Assembly: GCA_009780755.1 (NCBI GenBank)
Contig: WQZL01000073.1
Span: forward strand, 1 to 10,830
Length of the DNA: 10,830 nt
DNA from: Promicromonosporaceae bacterium
GTDB lineage: Bacteria > Actinomycetota > Actinomycetes > Actinomycetales > Cellulomonadaceae
Reading direction: 5' to 3'
A program made the position numbers and the translations under genes. Positions 5,577 to 10,830 of the stretch are shown in pieces. The stretch's first letter is position 1, and each line of letters opens with the position of its first letter. The notes below the pieces were generated by a model, which searched no databases, had not been told where the DNA came from, and saw only the letters and a list, made by a program, of their open reading frames with translations.

Positions 5577-5771
5577 CCATCGACGAACAACGTTGGCTCG
5601 TTTTGCGCCACGGGCCAGACGGGCGAATCAAACCGCGCCCGAGCCGCGCCATCGACGAGCATCAGCCGCCACGGCGAGGGGCAAAACAGGCCAGGTGACG
5701 AAAATTACATTACTCAGAGGGCGTCGAGCGCCGCACGGCCAGAATCTTGCGCCCCACAACAGGCCAGGTGA
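5577..5771. repeat. Degenerate repeats with ~73-base spacing
   Basis: AACAGGCCAGGTGA occurs perfectly at 5685-5698 and 5758-5771 (73 bases apart). CCATCGACGA occurs at 5577-5586 and 5649-5658 (72 apart). The core GGCCAG recurs at 5613, 5689 and 5762. Together these suggest two to three decayed copies of a ~73-base unit, about seven DNA turns each. The exact matches are certain; the tandem-unit interpretation is tentative. Confidence 0.55.
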
Positions 5772-5809
5772 AAGCGGGTGGACGGCGCGCAATGCTCGTA
5801 AGCGCGGTT

Positions 5810-5863
5810 TTCAAACACTCAGATCGTTCGTTCAAACTACTCAGTTGGCCTGAAGTGACTGAG
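5810..5863. promoter_or_regulatory. Tandem direct repeats at 21-bp spacing upstream of the AraC-family gene
   Basis: TTCAAACACTCAG (5810-5822) and TTCAAACTACTCAG (5831-5844) start exactly 21 bases apart, two helical turns, so they face the same side of the DNA. An inverted CTCAGT (5840-5845) / ACTGAG (5858-5863) overlaps the second copy. AraC-family proteins typically bind direct repeats of such spacing, so autoregulation by the gene starting at 5916 is plausible. Another TACTCAG lies at 5711-5717. Confidence 0.5.
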
Positions 5864-5915
5864 GGTGTGCGCGTTTTGACGGGAAGAGTGGACGCTGACC
5901 CGAGGAGGAAACTCG

Positions 5916-6965
5916 ATGACAATCGCCGCTCCCACGACGCGTCCCGCGTCTCGTCGCACTGCCACCGCTACCATTCCACGCCAGCCCCGACTACTAGGCA
6001 GCCCCTTCGAGCCAGAGACCGGTGCCTCGGTCAGTGTGCGTGAATGGAAGGGTGAGGAGGATCTTGCCTCCTTCAACGGGGTGGTTGCCACCACCGCTCG
6101 CCCCGAAAACTTCCACCTGCAAACTCGCACGGCTCGCTTCGGCACCTTCACCATCAGCTACATAGTGCACGGTCCGTTGCGTTTCGAGGCGGACTGCTCG
6201 AACTACGGTCGCGATGAGAAGACGCTGCGCATGCTCGTGGTACTCGATGGTGAGGTGGTGCTTCGTACGGGGGATGCCCTACACGGAGAACACGCCACGT
6301 TGCGCCGCCGTGATGGCGCGCTGATTCTCGGCTGGATGCCGGTCAGTTACACCGCCTCAGCCGCCGCTCGCGTGGTGGCCGTGGATGTGCCGCTGGCGAA
6401 CGAGAGCCTCGTCGGCCTGCCGGAGACCGCCCCCTTCGTGGTGGGTGGCTCGGAGACGGCCCTGCTATCCGCCCTCGCCGCGTTCGCCCTCGACCTGTTG
6501 CGACAGGATGTGGAGAGCCTTACCCCGGCCGTGCGCGCCCAAGTGACCGACTCGTTGGAATCGCTGTTCTCCGGCACCGTCTCGACGCTGGCCGTGCCAT
6601 CGGGCGGCGACTGGAGCCGCCGAAGCCAGCGGATGCACGTGGTCCGCTATATCTCCACGCACTACGCCGACCCGCACCTCGGCCCGGCCACGCTGGCCAC
6701 CCAGCTCGGCATGTCCAAGCGGTCGCTACAGCGACTCTTCGAGGGGGAGAAGCTTTCGGTCTCCCAACTAGTGCAGGCCAAGCGCGTCGATCAGGTGCTG
6801 CTACGCCTGAAGGATCCGCGCTACGCGGGCACCTCGCTCGACGAGCTGGCCGTACTCACCGGCTTTGGCTCCGCCCTGGCGCTACGCCGGGCCGTGCAGG
6901 CTTCTACCGGCCGCACCCCGTCGGCGCTACGCCAAGAAGCCCTCTCCGGCTGGACTCTCGGCTAG
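5916..6965 (+). CDS. AraC-family transcriptional regulator
   Basis: A 349-residue DNA-binding protein with the usual two-part design. The N-terminal ~200 residues form a beta-rich cupin-like sensing domain of the AraC-binding-like type (ENFHLQTRTARFGTFTISY near 64-82; VVLDGEVVLRTG). The C-terminal domain (about 236-341) holds both helix-turn-helix motifs: GPATLATQLGMSKRSLQRLF (about 256-275) and LDELAVLTGFGSALALRRA with the closing block GRTPSALR (about 308-339). AGGAGG (5903-5908) lies 7 bases before the ATG, a strong site. Ligand and targets are unknown. There is no enzyme or transporter gene downstream on its strand, and it meets the NAD operon tail to tail, so control of itself or of distant genes is more likely than local control. 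Direct repeats at 5810-5844 are candidate binding sites. Confidence 0.9.
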   Translation: MTIAAPTTRPASRRTATATIPRQPRLLGSPFEPETGASVSVREWKGEEDLASFNGVVATTARPENFHLQTRTARFGTFTISYIVHGPLRFEADCSNYGRDEKTLRMLVVLDGEVVLRTGDALHGEHATLRRRDGALILGWMPVSYTASAAARVVAVDVPLANESLVGLPETAPFVVGGSETALLSALAAFALDLLRQDVESLTPAVRAQVTDSLESLFSGTVSTLAVPSGGDWSRRSQRMHVVRYISTHYADPHLGPATLATQLGMSKRSLQRLFEGEKLSVSQLVQAKRVDQVLLRLKDPRYAGTSLDELAVLTGFGSALALRRAVQASTGRTPSALRQEALSGWTLG

Positions 6966-8123
6966 GCGGCGAACCGCGGCGACGGCACGGGCGACAGCGG
7001 CGATAACCACGCCTACATCAAGGGGAGCGTCGAACGTGAGCCTCATTGACGTCTGAGCCACCTCCGGCGACAGGCCAAGGGCAAGCAACACGGGGGAGGG
7101 GTCTTCGCGGCCTGCCGCGCAGGCAGACCCGGCGGAGGCAATCACACCCAGCCGTTCCAACTCCCGCAGCACCGCCTCCCCGTTGGCGCCCGGAAAACAG
7201 AACGAAGCGTGACCCGGGTGACGCTCCAAGAGGGCATGGCGTGGATCAGGGCCGGTGAGGATAGCGCCCGGCACCTGGGATAACACCCCGGAGATGAGCG
7301 CGTCACGGCAGGCGGTCAACGCGGCGACGCCAGTGTTCGGATCGTTCCGGCGGGCGGCCAGCTTGGCCGCGGCCACGCCTAGCCCAACCGCGCCCGCCAC
7401 ATTCTGCGTGCCGGGGCGTCGCCCGCGCTCCTGACTTCCCCCGGCAAGTGGCGGCTCGAATGGGGCGGTTGCCTTCATCACCAAGGCGCCGATGCCCTTC
7501 GGGGCGCCGATCTTGTGCCCGCTGATGCTAAGCGCGTCCACCCCCAATTTGGTGAGGGAAATCGGTATTCCGCAGGCGCCCTGAACGGCGTCCGTGTGGA
7601 ACAAGGCTCCCTCCTCGCGGGCGAGGCTAGATAGCCGCTCCACATCCTGCATCGCGCCGATCTCGTTATTCGCGTAGTGAATCGACACGAGGGCCGTATC
7701 CGCCCGCAGCGCCGCCGACAAGGCAGCTACGGTTACCTGGCCATCGGGCGTCACGTCCAGCACCGTTACCTCAAAACCATGCCAGCGTTGCAGGTGGTCC
7801 GTGGCAGCAAAGACGGAGGGATGCTCGGTGGCGGAGGTGATGATGTGTCGCCCGCGCCGATGGCTGGTCACGGCACCAAGGGCCAAGCCAACGATGCCAA
7901 GCGTGTTGGCCTCCGTGCCGCTGGAGGTGAAAACTACCTCGCCCGGTCGCGCACCAAACGCCGCCGCCACTTGCTCGCGGGCCGCGGCTAGCGCGTCGGC
8001 GGCCCGCTCGCCTAGCTCATGTGCGGATGATGGGTTGCCGAACTCGGCAGTCAGATACGGCCACATGGCCGCTAGCACCTCGCGGTGCACGGGCGTAGTG
8101 GCGGCGGCATCGGCATAAATCAT
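6927..8123 (-). CDS. Cysteine desulfurase (NifS/IscS-like) of the NAD operon
   Basis: A PLP enzyme that takes sulfur from L-cysteine, giving alanine and an enzyme persulfide for Fe-S cluster assembly. The 398 residues show the family's motifs: YADAAATTPV at the N-terminus, FTSSGTEANTLG (about 65-76), TEHPSV with His101, HYANNEIG (about 149-156), HTDAVQ with Asp178, the PLP lysine Lys204 in SISGHKIG, GSQERGRRPGTQN (about 229-241), and the persulfide cysteine Cys335 in SAGSACAAGREDPS. The long segment between Lys204 and Cys335 and the Cys-loop fit group I (NifS/IscS). GGAG (8135-8132) precedes the ATG. Last in the nad order, 37 bases after nadC, it most likely matures the NadA [4Fe-4S] cluster, as the nifS gene adjoining nadBCA does in Bacillus. 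Its 3' end overlaps the AraC gene by 39 bases on the opposite strand. Confidence 0.95.
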   Translation of the reverse strand: MIYADAAATTPVHREVLAAMWPYLTAEFGNPSSAHELGERAADALAAAREQVAAAFGARPGEVVFTSSGTEANTLGIVGLALGAVTSHRRGRHIITSATEHPSVFAATDHLQRWHGFEVTVLDVTPDGQVTVAALSAALRADTALVSIHYANNEIGAMQDVERLSSLAREEGALFHTDAVQGACGIPISLTKLGVDALSISGHKIGAPKGIGALVMKATAPFEPPLAGGSQERGRRPGTQNVAGAVGLGVAAAKLAARRNDPNTGVAALTACRDALISGVLSQVPGAILTGPDPRHALLERHPGHASFCFPGANGEAVLRELERLGVIASAGSACAAGREDPSPVLLALGLSPEVAQTSMRLTFDAPLDVGVVIAAVARAVAAVRRLAESPAGEGFLA

Positions 8124-8160
8124 GAGTGCTGCTCCAACCGGTAATTGAGCCTGCTCCGGG

Positions 8161-9063
8161 CTACGTTGAAAGGGGCCGCTCGAAAACGCCGACGTCTAGG
8201 CCGAGGTCAAGGGAACGGACGCCGTGGGTAAGCGCACCCACCGAGATCAGGTCTACGCCGGTGGCGGCCACATCGGCCACGGTATCTAGCGTGATGCCTC
8301 CCGACGCCTCAACCAGCGCTCGCCCGGCCACCAGAGCCACCCCGGCGTGTAGGTCGGCGAGCGTGAAGTTGTCCAGCATGATCGTCTCCACCCCGGCGGC
8401 CACAACCTCCGCAATCTGGTCAAGGCGATCCACCTCCACCTCGATGGTGGCCGTGTGCGGCAGCCGGGCGCGGGCGGCGCGAATCGCCTCGCCTATCGTG
8501 ATGCCGCGCGCGGCGAGTACGGCCAGGTGGTTGTCCTTCGCCATCACCGCATCCGAGAGGCTGAAACGGTGGTTGTGCCCGCCCCCGTGTCGCACTGCCG
8601 CCTTTTCCAGCCTGCGTAGGCCGGGCGTCGTTTTGCGGGTATCGACGATGCGTGGCGCCTTTGCTCCGGTGGCGGTCGCTCCAGCCTCGGCGGCGGCCAC
8701 ATACTGGGCCGTCAGCGTGGCGATGCCGCTGAGACGCTGTACCAGGTTGAGCGCCACCCGCTCGGCGCGCAGCACGGTGCGGGCATTGCCTTTGATGGTC
8801 GCCAGCACGTCGCCGGAGGCGAAACGGTCACCATCGGCGGCGCGAGCCTCGATGTGTGTGCCGTCGCTGATTCGTAGGTGTTGTTCCCGCTCGGCGCTAG
8901 CCAGCTCGAAGGTTCGGGCGAATGCTTCGATGCCGCTAAGCACACCCGATTCGCGGGCCACCAACGCGACCGACGCCTGGGCATTCTTGGGCACGAACGC
9001 CTCGGAGGTCAGATCGCCCCACGGCGCATCCTCGGCCAACGCGCGCAGTATTACGTCATCCAT
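8161..9063 (-). CDS. nadC: Nicotinate-nucleotide diphosphorylase (carboxylating), quinolinate phosphoribosyltransferase
   Basis: NadC joins quinolinate with phosphoribosyl pyrophosphate and releases CO2 to give nicotinate mononucleotide, the entry to NAD. The 300-residue protein shows EDAPWGDLTSE near the start, the core helix ERVALNLVQRLSGIATLT, DTRKTTPGLRRLEKAAVRHG, GGGHNHRFSLSDAVMAKDNH, the IEVEVD strand, IMLDNF, EASGGITLDTV and the closing ISVGALTHG; these hold the Arg, Lys, His, Glu and Asp residues that bind quinolinate and PRPP. ATG 9063 was chosen over ATG 9072 because GTAGG (9077-9073) is 9 bases upstream of the former and abuts the latter. It lies 48 bases after nadB on the same strand. 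Confidence 0.97.
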   Translation of the reverse strand: MDDVILRALAEDAPWGDLTSEAFVPKNAQASVALVARESGVLSGIEAFARTFELASAEREQHLRISDGTHIEARAADGDRFASGDVLATIKGNARTVLRAERVALNLVQRLSGIATLTAQYVAAAEAGATATGAKAPRIVDTRKTTPGLRRLEKAAVRHGGGHNHRFSLSDAVMAKDNHLAVLAARGITIGEAIRAARARLPHTATIEVEVDRLDQIAEVVAAGVETIMLDNFTLADLHAGVALVAGRALVEASGGITLDTVADVAATGVDLISVGALTHGVRSLDLGLDVGVFERPLST

Positions 9064-9111
9064 TGACCACATCCTACTTTCGTTGCCTGCCGGTGTTTCG
9101 GGGATGGGAGT

Positions 9112-10713
9112 TTACAGGGTGCCCTTGAAGTGGTTGTGGCCCAGGGTGAGGGGGGTAGATGTTGTGCGTCGCCACGCCACCGAGTGGGCCTGAGCTGGGT
9201 CGGTGTCCCAGAAGTCGCGACGGGTGTGGGCGCCGCGCGATTCGGTGCGGGCGGCTGCCGCGATGATAGTGGCCTGGGCCAGATCGAGCAGGTTGCGATC
9301 CTCCATCGCGGCCACGGTGCCCCCGGCAGGCAGCGGCTCGGTCGCCGCCTGCCACTGCGCCACTAAGGCTGCGGCCTGGGCCAATCCAGCCGCGTCACGT
9401 TCCAGATTGACGTGTTCCCACATCAGATTTTGCAGGGCGACACGGGAGAACGACACATCCTCGGCAGCCACATCGGTTGCCGCCTCCGACATGGGGAGAG
9501 GGCGCGCCTCGGGCCGTTCCGGCCAGTTAGCCTCATCACTCAGGGCGTCGGCGGCCCGCCAGGCGAAGACCAGCGACTCCAGCAGCGAGTTTGAGGCCAG
9601 CCGGTTCGCCCCATGCGCCCCGGTACTCGCGGCCTCACCGATGGCCCACAATCCGCGCAGCGAGGCGCGACCAGACAAATCGGTGGCAATACCGCCCATC
9701 CAGTAGTGCGCGGCAGGCGTGACCGGCACCGGCTCGGCGGCCCAATCCAGGCCGCTAGCGGCAATGCGGGCGGTGATGGCCGGGAAGCGCGCCTCCAGCC
9801 GCTTACGCCCAAGCCCGGTGGCGTCGAGTAGCACCGGTCGCCCGCCCTGCCCCAGCATGGCGGCGCGGATGCCGCGAGCCACCACGTCACGGGGGGCAAG
9901 CTCGCCATCCGGGTGCAGGTCGAGCATGAACCGGCGACCGGCCTCATCGATCAATACGGCGCCCTCGCCGCGCACCGCCTCAGAGATGAGCGGCGTACCC
10001 CGAGTGGCTAACGCGGTTGGATGGAACTGGTAAAACTCCAAATCGGCAACCGCCGCCCCGGCCCGCAGCGCCACCGCCACCCCATCACCGGTGGTGACCG
10101 GCGGGTTGGTGGTAAATGGGAACAGGTGCCCGGCGCCACCCGTGGCGATAACCACCGCGTCGGCCGCAATCGCCAGCTGCTCGCCAGCTGGGCCAGCGGC
10201 CATAACCCCGGTGACCTGCGGCAGCCCGGCTAGGCCCGGCTCGACCACCAGGTCAAGCAGCATCGTCTGCTCGTGTACCTCCACGGGCGCGGCCCGTAGC
10301 GCCCGCAGCAGCGCGTACTCGATGGCGACCCCCGACTGGTCACCGCCGCCATGCAGAATCCGGGCCACCGAGTGCGCCGCCTCGTGTCCGCGGGCCAGCG
10401 GGGAGTCCGGCCCGGCCTCGTGGTCTAGCTTGACGCCAAGGCGCAGCAGGTCGGCGATCCGGGCTGGCCCCTCGCCACATAGCACGCGCACGGCCGCCTC
10501 GTTGCACATCCCGGCACCGGCTGCGAGAGTGTCCGCGATGTGCAGTTCCACATCGTCATCGGGAAAGATTGCCGCCGCAATACCGCCCTGCGCATACCGG
10601 GTGGCCGACTCGGACACGTCGGCCTTGGTAATCAGGATCACCTCGTGGTGGCGCCTGGCGCGCACCGCCGCGATGACCCCCGCCATCCCGGAACCGACCA
10701 CGACAACGCGCAT
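9112..10713 (-). CDS. nadB: L-aspartate oxidase NadB
   Basis: A FAD enzyme oxidising L-aspartate to iminoaspartate, the unstable substrate passed to NadA. The 533 residues are a normal family length. Visible blocks in order: the dinucleotide fold VVVGSGMAGVIAA (about 4-16), ATRYAQGGIAAAI, HSVARILHGGGDQSG, EFYQFHPTAL, ISEAVRGEGAVLID with the active-site Arg, PAAHYWMGGIATD, GLWAIGEAASTGAHGANRLA, and the C-terminal ESRGAHTRRDF. This order and the RGAHTRRD ending also occur in succinate dehydrogenase flavoproteins, but the length and the nadA/nadC neighbours settle the call. The ATG shares its A with the TGA stop of nadA (TGATG), so translation is probably coupled. Confidence 0.97.
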   Translation of the reverse strand: MRVVVVGSGMAGVIAAVRARRHHEVILITKADVSESATRYAQGGIAAAIFPDDDVELHIADTLAAGAGMCNEAAVRVLCGEGPARIADLLRLGVKLDHEAGPDSPLARGHEAAHSVARILHGGGDQSGVAIEYALLRALRAAPVEVHEQTMLLDLVVEPGLAGLPQVTGVMAAGPAGEQLAIAADAVVIATGGAGHLFPFTTNPPVTTGDGVAVALRAGAAVADLEFYQFHPTALATRGTPLISEAVRGEGAVLIDEAGRRFMLDLHPDGELAPRDVVARGIRAAMLGQGGRPVLLDATGLGRKRLEARFPAITARIAASGLDWAAEPVPVTPAAHYWMGGIATDLSGRASLRGLWAIGEAASTGAHGANRLASNSLLESLVFAWRAADALSDEANWPERPEARPLPMSEAATDVAAEDVSFSRVALQNLMWEHVNLERDAAGLAQAAALVAQWQAATEPLPAGGTVAAMEDRNLLDLAQATIIAAAARTESRGAHTRRDFWDTDPAQAHSVAWRRTTSTPLTLGHNHFKGTL

Positions 10714-10830
10714 CAGGCAACCACCGGCTTCGCGGCCAGCATCCGCTCCAGGGCGACGCGGGCCTCAACAGCGATGTCTGGGGGAACCTCGATCCGATTT
10801 ACCACCCGCCCGGCAACCAATTCCTCTAGC
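10713..10830 (-). CDS. nadA: Quinolinate synthase NadA, C-terminal end only
   Basis: The final 38 residues of a protein whose remainder lies beyond the right edge. They read LEELVAGRVVNRIEVPPDIA and continue VEARVALERMLAAKPVVA before TGA (10715-10713). The stretch ExLxxGxxxNxIxVxxxxAxxARxALxRML is the family's conserved C-terminal helix pair. NadA condenses iminoaspartate with dihydroxyacetone phosphate to quinolinate and carries an oxygen-sensitive [4Fe-4S] cluster; its cysteine ligands are outside the window. The call rests on this short match plus the immediate one-base overlap with nadB. Confidence 0.88.
   Translation of the reverse strand, partial: LEELVAGRVVNRIEVPPDIAVEARVALERMLAAKPVVA

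Larger units (their letters stand above)
5557..5915. other. 359-base intergenic region with repeats, no gene found
   Basis: The region separates the signal peptidase from the AraC-family gene on the same strand. Short open frames crossing it lack ribosome binding sites and recognisable motifs, so I call it non-coding. It contains repeats spaced about 73 bases (5577-5771) and regulator-site-like repeats (5810-5863), listed separately. No T-run terminator was found after the signal peptidase. TTGACG at 5876-5881 has no matching -10 before the AraC start. Confidence 0.7.

Noticed and set aside
8126..9193. 355-codon open frame on the plus strand
   Set aside because: It is antisense to nadC, whose catalytic motifs are all intact. 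The translation is Ser/Arg/Ala-rich without any domain, typical of an opposite-strand shadow in high-GC DNA.
1..10830. CRISPR arrays, tRNA or rRNA genes
   Set aside because: No regularly spaced identical repeats of CRISPR type and no cloverleaf or rRNA-like sequence were seen in the intergenic regions; the ~73-bp repeats at 5577-5771 are too few and too diverged.

Overview
The window looks like chromosome from a high-GC Gram-positive bacterium (Actinomycetota, possibly an Actinomycetaceae-type organism; the genus cannot be fixed from sequence alone). Codons are mostly GC-ending, GTG starts occur, promoters are of the TTGACA/TAnnnT type with a probable leaderless mRNA, and the SipW-type signal peptidase, BrnT-like toxin and nadA-nadB-nadC-desulfurase order all fit that phylum.

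Layout. (1) 1-425, minus strand: the 5' end of an IS110-family transposase leaving through the left edge, plus its untranslated left end, which folds into two strong stem structures and is a candidate bridge RNA. (2) 469-1935, plus: a DUF3137 membrane protein and a LemA protein, an often co-located pair. (3) 2015-2439, plus: debris, namely a second DUF3137 gene that lost both membrane helices in frame and breaks off, abutting the 3' tail of an unrelated reading frame. (4) 2441-3016, plus: a two-gene toxin-antitoxin-like module (BrnT/RelE-like toxin first, HTH antitoxin second) with a compact, apparently leaderless and operator-rich promoter. (5) 3017-3270: stem-loops and a perfect 11-bp inverted repeat before tsaD. 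(6) 3271-5556, plus: tsaD (tRNA t6A synthesis), then a SipW-type signal peptidase I with an unusual cytoplasmic coiled-coil and proline-rich tail. (7) 5557-5915: non-coding, with ~73-nt-spaced repeats and 21-bp-spaced direct repeats in front of an AraC-family regulator (5916-6965). (8) 6927-10830, minus: the NAD de novo operon nadA (3' end only) - nadB - nadC - cysteine desulfurase, converging on and overlapping the AraC gene by 39 bp.

How the genes work together. NadB oxidises L-aspartate to iminoaspartate, NadA condenses it with dihydroxyacetone phosphate to quinolinate, NadC makes nicotinate mononucleotide, and the linked desulfurase probably supplies sulfur for the NadA [4Fe-4S] cluster. 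The left third (IS110 end, broken paralogue, orphan gene tail, toxin-antitoxin pair) is a small accessory patch beside conserved housekeeping genes. The most novel-looking elements are the IS110 left-end RNA structure, the toxin-antitoxin promoter, the signal peptidase tail and the repeats upstream of the AraC gene.
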